DNA of 13,722 bases from Candidatus Saccharimonadota bacterium (GTDB lineage Bacteria; Patescibacteria; Saccharimonadia; Saccharimonadales; Nanosyncoccaceae). The stretch lies in the NCBI GenBank assembly GCA_017429465.1, contig JAFROU010000008.1:1-13722 (forward strand), read 5' to 3'. Positions 1 to 5,898 of the stretch are shown piece after piece; positions within the stretch are counted from its first letter, which is position 1, and each line of letters starts with the position of its first letter. The translations under genes were made by a program, and so were the position numbers. A model generated the notes under the pieces. The model saw nothing but the letters and a program-made list of their open reading frames with translations, did no database searches and was not told the DNA's origin.

Positions 1-537
1 GTCACTAGAAATATCGTCATTAAACTTCTTGATTTGTTCCTCAGTGATGCCGCTACCAACAATATTAGCAAAATAGGTATTAAAGTAGGTTGAACGGTCA
101 CTTAATGAAGCATTCTCCCACTCGCTCTGGTTTTCAAAGAGAATAGTGGCGTATTCTTCCCAATAACCTTGTAGACCTGCCGCTTCAGCTGCAGAAGCTG
201 CTGCAGTACCATTTTGGTGGTAAGGTAGTAGAAAACTACGATAAACAATGGCTAATTTTCCATTATACTCATTTACGAGTTCACTAATCCAAGGATAAAC
301 ACTGCTACAGGCAGGGCATTGATAATCTGCATATTCAAAGATTTTAACCGGAGCATTTGGATTGCCCTTAATATGGTCGCTAATGCCGCCGTTATCCTCG
401 TTGCCTTCTATCACAGTATTAAAATCATATTTTTTGTAGTCGATAGCATTTTCTTGCTTCTTCATCAGTGAATAGCCAGCAAAACCGATGAACCCCACAA
501 TAAGTATGGCTAAAATAGCCTTTGTCGCATTGTTCAT
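1..537 (-). CDS. DsbA-family thiol-disulfide oxidoreductase, membrane-anchored (3' end cut by window)
   Basis: The frame is open from ATG at 537 to the window edge, giving 179 residues without a stop, so the C-terminus is missing. Residues 7-24 form one hydrophobic N-terminal helix (MNNATKAILAILIVGFIGFA), read as an uncleaved signal anchor placing the rest outside the membrane. Residues 61-80 match the first strand and active site of the DsbA-like thioredoxin fold: NAPVKIFEYADYQCPACSSV, with CPAC at 74-77. The following residues (YRSFLLPYHQNGTAAASAAEAAGLQGYWEEYATILF) match the helical insertion of the Thioredoxin_4/DsbA-like family. Expected role: oxidation of cysteine pairs in exported proteins. 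The start is supported by AGGAG at 548-544, six bases before the ATG. It is divergent from the CBS gene and shares a palindromic -10 with it. Whether it is an oxidase or an isomerase cannot be told from CPAC alone. Confidence 0.9.
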   Translation of the reverse strand, partial: MNNATKAILAILIVGFIGFAGYSLMKKQENAIDYKKYDFNTVIEGNEDNGGISDHIKGNPNAPVKIFEYADYQCPACSSVYPWISELVNEYNGKLAIVYRSFLLPYHQNGTAAASAAEAAGLQGYWEEYATILFENQSEWENASLSDRSTYFNTYFANIVGSGITEEQIKKFNDDISSD

Positions 538-559
538 TAATAACTCCTAAACCTTAAAG

Positions 560-572
560 TGATATAATTATA
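560..572. promoter_or_regulatory. Palindromic bidirectional -10 (dsbA-like / CBS gene)
   Basis: Positions 563-572 read TATAATTATA, a perfect palindrome holding a consensus -10 on each strand: 563-568 on plus and 572-567 on minus. On plus a TGn (560-562) extends it. The ATG at 578 lies nine bases downstream, so the CBS transcript should be nearly leaderless. On minus the predicted start is near 560, giving a leader of about 23 bases with AGGAG. Confidence 0.7.
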
Positions 573-577
573 TTAAC

Positions 578-1213
578 ATGAAATCGCTCATAAATAAACT
601 AATGAAAAAGTTTGTGCGATGGCTTGATCCGAAGTTGGATCGTTTTCGTTCTGCTAAAGCTCCTGCTCCACCGTATACTCCAAAAACAGTTGCCGATTTT
701 ATCGGTGTAATGAAGCGTACTCCAAAAGAAGTAATTAACGACAACCAACGTAATATTATTGCCGCGGCCATGAGTTTCAAAGATCGCAAAGTCAAAGAAA
801 TCATGTTACCAAAAGATCAAATGACATTCGTTTATGAAAATGATTATCTTGGTCCAGTCATGCTGGATAAACTATATAAATCTGGTTTCGAGCATTTCCC
901 AGTTTTAGACAAACAAAAACACATTGTTGGTGTTATTCATACGGAGTCTCTTAACAGTCTTGAAATTCGTAAGACCGACAAAGCTAGCAAGTATCTCGAT
1001 AAAAATGTTTTTTATCTACGCGAAGACTATACCTTAGACCAAGCCTTGGCAGCTTTTATGCGCACTAATAGTTTTATTTTCATGGTAATTAATAAGTCCG
1101 AAGAATTAGTTGGTCTCATGTCTTTTGAAATGATGATGAAGTTCTTACTAGGCGAAATCCCAGAAGACGGTTTTACTAAAGACAACAGTAGTTTCTCTGT
1201 CGCTAAGCGCTAA
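578..1213 (+). CDS. Stand-alone CBS-domain pair protein, CorC/HlyC type
   Basis: A 211-residue soluble protein. From about residue 57 (NQRNIIAAAMSFKDRKVKEIMLPKDQM) it matches the first CBS domain of the CNNM/CorC/HlyC family. CBS1 spans roughly 68-130 (HFPVLDKQKHIVGVIHTESL) and CBS2 roughly 135-195 (FYLREDYTLDQALAAFMRTNSFIFMVINKSEELVGLMSFEMMMKFLLGEI). The DUF21 membrane domain normally preceding this module and the CorC_HlyC domain normally following it are both absent. The N-terminus is a short basic stretch (LMKKFVRWLDPKLDRFRSAK) with no convincing membrane helix, perhaps membrane-peripheral. CBS pairs usually bind adenine nucleotides. The ligand here is unknown and ion transport should not be assumed. 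The ATG is nine bases after the -10. There are 21 bp to aspS, which has its own promoter. Confidence 0.85.
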   Translation: MKSLINKLMKKFVRWLDPKLDRFRSAKAPAPPYTPKTVADFIGVMKRTPKEVINDNQRNIIAAAMSFKDRKVKEIMLPKDQMTFVYENDYLGPVMLDKLYKSGFEHFPVLDKQKHIVGVIHTESLNSLEIRKTDKASKYLDKNVFYLREDYTLDQALAAFMRTNSFIFMVINKSEELVGLMSFEMMMKFLLGEIPEDGFTKDNSSFSVAKR

Positions 1214-1217
1214 ATTA

Positions 1218-1226
1218 TGGTATAAT
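1218..1226 (+). promoter_or_regulatory. aspS extended -10 promoter, leaderless
   Basis: TGG followed by TATAAT (1221-1226). Only eight bases separate the hexamer from the ATG at 1235, so transcription should start at or within two bases of the start codon. No Shine-Dalgarno fits in this space. Confidence 0.75.
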
Positions 1227-1234
1227 ATACCATT

Positions 1235-2992
1235 ATGAGAATGTTATCTAGTGAACTCAAACAATATTTAGGAAAAACTGTAGCCGTTGCTGGTTGGGTT
1301 AATTCACGCCGTGATCATGGTGGTTTAATTTTTATTGACCTTCGCGACCACGAGGGAATCATCCAGCTCGTTGTCACGCCAGACACCGCTGAAGCATTTA
1401 GCCTTGCTGAGACTTTGCGTGACGAATTTGTCATTAGTGCCACTGGTAAAATGCGTGAACGTGCACCAGAACTAAAAAATCCAAACATTGCTACTGGCGA
1501 CATTGAGCTTGTAGTTGATACACTAGAACTTCTCAACCGTTCTGAACCTTTACCAGTTAACACTCATGATGATGGTGCCGAATCAAGTGAAGAACTCCGT
1601 CTCAAATATCGTTTTCTTGATTTACGTCGCCCATCCATGCAACACATTTTGAAAGAACGTTCTCGCTATTATACTTTCATGCGTAATTACATGAATGAAC
1701 ATGATTTTACCGAAGTCACCACGCCAATTCTAGCGAACTCATCACCAGAAGGTGCTCGCGACTTTCTCGTGCCAAGCCGCCTTCATCCAGGCAAGTTTTA
1801 TGCTTTGCCACAGGCTCCACAACAATTTAAACAGTTGTTAATGGTTGGTGGCGTGCCACGATACTATCAAATTGCGCCGTGTTTTCGTGATGAAGATCCA
1901 CGTGCTGACCGTCTTTATGGTGACTTCTACCAGCTCGATCTTGAAATGGCTTTTGTTGACGATGGCGAAGTCGTACGTCAAACCATGGAGCCACTTATCA
2001 CTAGCCTAGTCACAGACTTTGCTGGCAAGAAATTATTATCAAAAACTATTCCTCGAATTCCATATCAAGAATCGATGGAAAAATATGGTGTTGATAAACC
2101 AGATTTGCGTTACGGTATGGAGCTAATTGAACTTACCGACGTCTTTTCTAAGACTGACTTCAAAGTCTTTAAAGCCCCATGTGTTAAAGCTATTTGCGTT
2201 AAAGGTGGCGCCACACTTACGCGTTCACAAATCGATGAATTCACCGAAAAGGCCAAGAAAGAAGGCGCTGGTGGATTAGCATATATATTATATGCCGACG
2301 GTGAAGCTAAAAGCCCAATTCTAAAATTCATGTCTGATGACGAAATAAAAGCCGTGAAAGAACGTACTGGTGCTAAAGACGGTGATGCGGTTTTCTTTGG
2401 CGCAGACGAACGCGACAAAGTTAATAAAGTCCTAGGTCAATTACGTATTGCTTTTGCCGATCATTTTGGTTTGAAAGATGAAAACATTGTTGCACTTTGT
2501 TGGATTGTTGATTTTCCATTTTACGAATGGGACGATAAGAATAACAAACTTGATTTCGGACATAACCCATTTAGTATGCCAAAAGGTGGCCTAAAAGCTC
2601 TTGAAGAAACAGAAGACAAATTAAAAATTGTTGCTGATCAATATGATATGGTAATGAACGGCTATGAAATTTGTTCTGGCGCCGTACGTAACCATAGTCC
2701 AGAAATCATGTACAAAGTGTTTAACATTCTAGGCTACAACAACGCCTATGTTGAAGCTCGTTTTGGCGGCATGTTGAGCGCCTTCAAATTTGGTGCCCCG
2801 CCACATGCTGGTTGCGCCTTCGGAATTGACCGTATCTTTATGGTACTAGAAGGTCTTAGTAATATTCGCGACATTGTAGCATTTCCAAAGAATGGTTCTG
2901 GTATTGACCTCATGATGAACTCCCCATCCGATGTTGACCAAGTCCAACTTGATGAAGCCCATCTTGCTATCATTCCAGACGATGAAGATTAA
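1235..2992 (+). CDS. aspS: Aspartyl-tRNA synthetase, bacterial type
   Basis: 585 residues, the normal length for bacterial AspRS. It charges tRNA with aspartate in the cytoplasm. The N-terminal OB-fold anticodon-binding domain is seen at about 1-105 (GWVNSRRDHGGLIFIDLRDHEG). The class II core follows with PEGARDFLVPSR and ALPQAPQQFKQLLM, and motif 2 as YYQIAPCFRDEDPRADR. The GAD insertion occupies about 290-420 (GGATLTRSQIDEF, GDAVFFGADE). Motif 3 is near the end (GAPPHAGCAFGIDRIFMVLEG). His28 and Gly29 in RRDHGG are the residues found in non-discriminating AspRSs, which also charge tRNA-Asn; discriminating enzymes such as E. coli carry Leu (RRDLGS). After motif 2 the usual ADRQPEFTQ is replaced by ADRLYGDFYQ, one residue longer. 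Met3 is an alternative start, but the promoter spacing favours 1235. It converges on rubrerythrin. Confidence 0.97.
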   Translation: MRMLSSELKQYLGKTVAVAGWVNSRRDHGGLIFIDLRDHEGIIQLVVTPDTAEAFSLAETLRDEFVISATGKMRERAPELKNPNIATGDIELVVDTLELLNRSEPLPVNTHDDGAESSEELRLKYRFLDLRRPSMQHILKERSRYYTFMRNYMNEHDFTEVTTPILANSSPEGARDFLVPSRLHPGKFYALPQAPQQFKQLLMVGGVPRYYQIAPCFRDEDPRADRLYGDFYQLDLEMAFVDDGEVVRQTMEPLITSLVTDFAGKKLLSKTIPRIPYQESMEKYGVDKPDLRYGMELIELTDVFSKTDFKVFKAPCVKAICVKGGATLTRSQIDEFTEKAKKEGAGGLAYILYADGEAKSPILKFMSDDEIKAVKERTGAKDGDAVFFGADERDKVNKVLGQLRIAFADHFGLKDENIVALCWIVDFPFYEWDDKNNKLDFGHNPFSMPKGGLKALEETEDKLKIVADQYDMVMNGYEICSGAVRNHSPEIMYKVFNILGYNNAYVEARFGGMLSAFKFGAPPHAGCAFGIDRIFMVLEGLSNIRDIVAFPKNGSGIDLMMNSPSDVDQVQLDEAHLAIIPDDED

Positions 2993-2993
2993 T

Positions 2994-3031
2994 CAACAAA
3001 AAGAGCGCCGTTGAAGCGCCCTTTTTTGTTG
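2994..3031. terminator. Bidirectional intrinsic terminator between aspS and rubrerythrin
   Basis: An inverted repeat, CAACAAAAAG-A-GCGC, seven-base loop CGTTGAA, GCGC-C-CTTTTTTGTTG. On plus it has one A-C mismatch and ends in six T. On minus that pair becomes a G-U wobble and the stem is followed by five T. It starts two bases after the aspS stop and ends eight bases before the rubrerythrin stop, so it serves both convergent genes. Confidence 0.9.
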
Positions 3032-3038
3032 CCGTCAA

Positions 3039-3584
3039 TTAATAATTAAGTGCACGAATCTCAAAGAATGAACGTGGATGATGACAGACCGGACAAACTT
3101 CTGGAGCTTCCTCACCCACATAAATATGTCCACAGTTGCGACACTTCCAAATTGTTACCTTATCGCTCTTAAACACAATATCATTTTCGATATTTTCACG
3201 TAGCTTAATGTAGCGTTCCTCATGTTCTTTTTCGATTGCAGCTACACCCTCAAAACTTTTAGCAATATCTTCATAGCCTTCGGCGCGTGCTTCCTCTGCA
3301 AACTTCTTATACATGTCAGTCCACTCGTAATTTTCGCCATCCGAAGCAAGCTTTAGGTTTTCTTTGGTCGAGCCAACTTTACCTCCGTGAAGTAATTTGT
3401 ACCAAAGCTTGGCATGTTCCTTTTCGTTGCCAGACGTTTCTGTAAATATATCAGCGATTTGTTCAAATCCATCCTTTTTTGCCTGTGAAGCATAATATTG
3501 GTACTTAATACAAGCTTGGGACTCGCCAGCAAATGCGGTCTCAAGGTTCTTCCAAGTTTTACTATTCTTCTTTAATTCTGTCAT
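3039..3584 (-). CDS. rbr: Rubrerythrin
   Basis: 181 residues, a typical length. Rubrerythrins use a di-iron site and a rubredoxin-type iron to reduce peroxide in the cytoplasm. The N-terminal four-helix ferritin-like domain has the ligand set E21 (AGESQA), E54xxH57 (EKEHAKL), E97/E98 (EEARAEGY) and E118xxH121 (EKEHEERY). The C-terminal rubredoxin-like domain has C148xxC151 and C164xxC167 ([22 protein letters not shown]). All metal ligands are present. The start is fixed by AAAGGAG at 3596-3590, five bases before the ATG. The promoter lies back to back with that of ruvB. The likely role is oxidative-stress protection in a microaerophilic or anaerobic host-associated cell; the electron donor is not encoded here. 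Confidence 0.96.
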   Translation of the reverse strand: MTELKKNSKTWKNLETAFAGESQACIKYQYYASQAKKDGFEQIADIFTETSGNEKEHAKLWYKLLHGGKVGSTKENLKLASDGENYEWTDMYKKFAEEARAEGYEDIAKSFEGVAAIEKEHEERYIKLRENIENDIVFKSDKVTIWKCRNCGHIYVGEEAPEVCPVCHHPRSFFEIRALNY

Positions 3585-3601
3585 ATTTACTCCTTTGTTT
3601 C

Positions 3602-3610
3602 ATTATAACA
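3602..3610 (-). promoter_or_regulatory. Rubrerythrin extended -10 promoter
   Basis: On minus, TGT followed by TATAAT (3607-3602). The predicted start is near 3595, leaving a leader of about 11 bases almost entirely occupied by the AAAGGAG ribosome binding site. Confidence 0.7.
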
Positions 3611-3616
3611 CCTCTG

Positions 3617-3625
3617 TGATATAAT
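3617..3625 (+). promoter_or_regulatory. ruvB extended -10 promoter, leaderless
   Basis: TGA followed by TATAAT (3620-3625), with eight bases to the ATG at 3634. It lies 12 bp from the divergent rubrerythrin -10, so the two polymerase footprints must overlap and the promoters probably compete. Confidence 0.75.
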
Positions 3626-3633
3626 ATATATAC

Positions 3634-4641
3634 ATGGGAATTGAAAGAATTGTTGATACGACTTCACACGAAGACAATGCGGAAGAACGCATTGTCGAAC
3701 AATCCCTAAGACCAACCACTTTTGACGAATACATCGGGCAAGAGCATCTCAAAAGCAATCTTAAACTAGCTATTCAAGCTGTTAAAAAACGTGATGACGG
3801 TACTACACTTGATCACGTCCTGCTATATGGACCACCAGGGCTAGGGAAGACCACCATGGCGGGAGTTATTGCACACGAACTTGGTGCTAACATCCGTGTC
3901 ACTTCTGGCCCAGCAATCGAACGAGCCGGAGACTTAGCTAGTATCCTTACTAATCTACAAGACGGCGATATTCTATTTATTGACGAAATACATCGTTTGC
4001 GTCGTGCAGTGGAAGAAGTGCTATATTCTGCCATGGAAGACTACAAACTCGATATTGTGATTGGCAAAGGTCCAGCCGCTCGTTCTGTTCGACTAGATCT
4101 CCCCCGCTTTACTGTGATTGGTGCTACCACCCGCACCGGTTCATTAGCGGGGCCGTTGCGCGATCGTTTTGGTATTATTCATCGCCTTGAATATTATAAA
4201 GAGCCAGAAATAGAGCAGATTATTAATCGTACAGCTAAGATTCTTGAGACAAAAATCGAGCCTTCAGCTACTAAACTACTTGCTACTCGTTCACGGCTAA
4301 CACCACGTATTGCCAACCGAATTTTTAAACGCGTGCGTGACTACGCTGACGTCAACGGTGATGGCATTGTAGATAAAATGATTGCCGAAAAATCCCTTAA
4401 TCTTATGGAAATTGATGAGCTTGGTCTAGATCCAGCCGATCGCAACATGTTAAGGTTGATGATTCAAAACTACGGCGATCGCCCAGTTGGTCTCACCACC
4501 ATTGCTGCCTTAACTGGCGACGAGGCTACAACTATTGAAGATTATTATGAGCCATACCTTTTGCAACTTGGTTTAATTGAACGAACACCTAGAGGTCGTC
4601 TTGTTACGGCGAAAGCTAAAAAACATTTAAAGATGGTATAA
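3634..4641 (+). CDS. ruvB: Holliday junction branch-migration ATPase RuvB
   Basis: 335 residues, normal for the family. It is the AAA+ motor that with RuvA drives branch migration of Holliday junctions before RuvC cleavage. The N-terminal signature SLRPTTFDEYIGQEHLKSNL is followed by Walker A GPPGLGKT (66-73), Walker B with DEIH (117-120), the GATTRTGSLAGPLRDRFG sensor/arginine-finger region, and a C-terminal winged helix (GLDPADRNMLRLMIQNYGDRPVGLTTIAA). ruvA and ruvC are not in the window. The ATG lies eight bases after the -10 with no Shine-Dalgarno. The last codons ATG-GTA-TAA coincide with the promoter of the next gene. Confidence 0.98.
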   Translation: MGIERIVDTTSHEDNAEERIVEQSLRPTTFDEYIGQEHLKSNLKLAIQAVKKRDDGTTLDHVLLYGPPGLGKTTMAGVIAHELGANIRVTSGPAIERAGDLASILTNLQDGDILFIDEIHRLRRAVEEVLYSAMEDYKLDIVIGKGPAARSVRLDLPRFTVIGATTRTGSLAGPLRDRFGIIHRLEYYKEPEIEQIINRTAKILETKIEPSATKLLATRSRLTPRIANRIFKRVRDYADVNGDGIVDKMIAEKSLNLMEIDELGLDPADRNMLRLMIQNYGDRPVGLTTIAALTGDEATTIEDYYEPYLLQLGLIERTPRGRLVTAKAKKHLKMV

Positions 4642-4642
4642 T
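4634..4642 (+). promoter_or_regulatory. Extended -10 promoter embedded in the ruvB stop
   Basis: TGG followed by TATAAT (4637-4642). The TAA of ruvB (4639-4641) lies inside the hexamer. Six bases separate it from the ATG at 4649, predicting +1 exactly at the A of the start codon. Confidence 0.65.
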
Positions 4643-4648
4643 AAAAGT

Positions 4649-5236
4649 ATGAAAGAAGACATCGCAAAATTACGTCACGCTCGTAGCAAAAAAGATTTTC
4701 CAAATCTCAAACTCGAGGAAGACGAATACGTAGAGCTAGCAATTAGCCGCTCAAAAATAGGGATTATCGGCATCTGGGCCGGTATCATTTTATGTGGATT
4801 AATAATTATTATTTTTAGCTCTGCTCTTGGTAGTATTGGCGGCAATTCTTTCTTCAATTTTAACGACAACACTTCGCATTATCTAAATATGATTTTTATC
4901 ATCATACTAGTCATCTTATTCTTAATTGGATATGTTGGCACTAAAGTTTATAGCGAGAACAAATTATATGTCACTAATTATCGCGCCATTCAAATTTCCG
5001 CTATTTCACTATTCACCAAATCCACTAACGTAATTGATCTAATTTCGATTGAAGATGTGAGCTTCAAACAGTCTGGTATTATTGAAGCTATTTTTAAGCT
5101 TGGCGAAATTCGCATGTCTACCGTCGGCGACGAAACTACCTATACTTTCCCGTATGTCGATACACCAACCGACGAACTAGAAGTTATCACTCACCTAGTT
5201 CACGAAGTCAAAAAAGATATGAAGAAAACGCGTTAA
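4649..5236 (+). CDS. Membrane protein with two helices and a bacterial PH domain
   Basis: 195 residues. A charged cytoplasmic N-terminus (1-35) is followed by two hydrophobic helices at about 36-58 (IGIIGIWAGIILCGLIIIIF) and 79-99 (LNMIFIIILVILFLIGYVG). The segment from 102 to 185 (ENKLYVTNYRAIQISAISLF, then DLISIEDVSFKQSG and GEIRMSTVGDETTYTFPYV) matches the bPH2/DUF304 domain of YdbS/YdbT-like proteins. The function of this family is poorly defined. Its seven-base distance from ruvB suggests co-transcription in addition to its own promoter. The stop TAA shares the TTAA at 5233-5236 with the convergent pilin gene, and there is no terminator between them. Confidence 0.85.
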   Translation: MKEDIAKLRHARSKKDFPNLKLEEDEYVELAISRSKIGIIGIWAGIILCGLIIIIFSSALGSIGGNSFFNFNDNTSHYLNMIFIIILVILFLIGYVGTKVYSENKLYVTNYRAIQISAISLFTKSTNVIDLISIEDVSFKQSGIIEAIFKLGEIRMSTVGDETTYTFPYVDTPTDELEVITHLVHEVKKDMKKTR

Positions 5237-5622
5237 TTGCTACGGTTTCTTTTAATGTAAGCGTCCTCTTTTTCAAGGATTGCTTTTAAAGTGTATTCTT
5301 TACATTTGCCATTATCACAGTTGGCTGGCTCATAAGAATAAGTACTGCCATCAACGCCAAGATTATTGCCAAGTGGATCTGTAAAGAGCGCAGGATCCAT
5401 TACCGGCAAAACATCTTCTGAAATTGCCTCTGGGTAGTAGCCATTTTGGGCATAAAAACCTTCTTCAAGAGCATAATACATTGCATTAATCGCAATTTTA
5501 CGCTGGTCATCACGATCCATCGCATCAACATTGGCTTTTTGAATAAAAAATAGAATAAATAACAGGGCAGCAAAGATACCCACAACGATTATTTCTGCAA
5601 CTGTAAAACCTTTTTTTCTCAT
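5233..5622 (-). CDS. Type IV pilin-like protein (pseudopilin)
   Basis: 129 residues with a class III signal: MRKKG-FTVAE, with prepilin peptidase cleavage expected after Gly5, Phe6 as mature +1, and the conserved Glu at +5 (Glu10). Residues 11-28 form the hydrophobic spine (IIVVGIFAALLFILFFIQ). The C-terminal globular domain has the pseudopilin features QNGYYPEA and DPLGN, plus a C102-C107 pair that could form a disulfide. It is either a minor pilin of a type IV pilus or a pseudopilin of a secretion or uptake machine. No assembly genes (pilB, pilC, pilD) are in this window. Its ATG is six bases after a -10 that starts ten bases beyond the tRNA-Met CCA end. Confidence 0.88.
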   Translation of the reverse strand: MRKKGFTVAEIIVVGIFAALLFILFFIQKANVDAMDRDDQRKIAINAMYYALEEGFYAQNGYYPEAISEDVLPVMDPALFTDPLGNNLGVDGSTYSYEPANCDNGKCKEYTLKAILEKEDAYIKRNRSN

Positions 5623-5628
5623 ACAGTA

Positions 5629-5637
5629 ATTATAGCA
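5629..5637 (-). promoter_or_regulatory. Pilin-gene extended -10 promoter, leaderless
   Basis: On minus, TGC followed by TATAAT (5634-5629), six bases before the ATG. It lies just behind the T-run that follows tRNA-Met. The pilin gene can be read independently or as read-through from the tRNA unit. Confidence 0.7.
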
Positions 5638-5644
5638 TAAAAAA

Positions 5645-5721
5645 TGGTAGTACCGACTGGGATCGAACCAGTGACCTTGGGCTTATGAGTCCCACGCTCT
5701 AACCAGCTGAGCTACGGTACC
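5645..5721 (-). tRNA. tRNA-Met (anticodon CAT), probably elongator
   Basis: 77 nt including encoded CCA (5647-5645). The acceptor GGTACCG pairs with CGGTACT, with a G1-U72 wobble as I recall for Bacillus elongator tRNA-Met. D-arm GCTC/GAGC, T-arm ACTGG-TTCGATC-CCAGT. The anticodon loop is CTCATAA. The stem TGGGA/GCCCA has an A31-G39 mismatch next to the loop. CAT can also belong to the TilS-modified tRNA-Ile2; the G1-U72 pair argues for Met, without proving it. Six T follow the CCA, a possible weak stop. Confidence 0.93.
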
Positions 5722-5771
5722 ACGCGTATTAAAACACAAGACCGAAAACACGAGTGCCTACGGTATTCCTG

Positions 5772-5858
5772 TGGCGGAAGGGACAGGATTCGAACCTGCG
5801 AGGCTTTTGACCTGCTGGTTTTCAAGACCAGTGCCATCAACCACTCGGCCACCCTTCC
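5772..5858 (-). tRNA. tRNA-Ser (anticodon TGA)
   Basis: 87 nt including encoded CCA. Acceptor GGAAGGG pairs with CCCTTCC, discriminator G73. The D-arm TGGCCGAGTGG is typical of serine. The anticodon loop CTTGAAA gives TGA. A long variable arm (class II tRNA) precedes the T-arm GCAGG-TTCGAAT-CCTGT. It is separated from tRNA-Met by a 50-base spacer (5722-5771) with no internal promoter that I can identify, so the two are probably one transcript. Confidence 0.96.
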
Positions 5859-5865
5859 ATGCCCT

Positions 5866-5894
5866 ATCTTATCACATTTTCTCTTTTAGAGCAA
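5866..5894 (-). promoter_or_regulatory. tRNA-Ser/tRNA-Met promoter
   Basis: On minus, -35 TTGCTC (5894-5889), a 17-base spacer, and TGA-TAAGAT (5874-5866) as an extended -10. Seven bases separate it from the mature tRNA-Ser 5' end, so the primary transcript would begin at or next to G1, leaving almost no 5' leader for RNase P. Confidence 0.6.
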
Positions 5895-5898
5895 ATCG

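Noticed and set aside
568..804. Minus-strand 78-residue frame inside the CBS gene
   Set aside because: It is antisense to a clear domain protein and has no promoter or ribosome binding site of its own.
3353..3544. Second minus-strand frame inside rubrerythrin, possible overlapping gene
   Set aside because: It is out of frame with a fully conserved rubrerythrin and shows no start signals.
5722..5771. TACCGTAG in the tRNA spacer echoing the tRNA-Met 5' end, possible tRNA remnant or attachment site
   Set aside because: The match is only eight bases and no integrase or second tRNA fragment is present.
5881..5891. CTCTTTTAGAG dyad after the vanY-like gene as a terminator
   Set aside because: The stem is four base pairs with no T-run; it more likely just lies in the tRNA promoter spacer.
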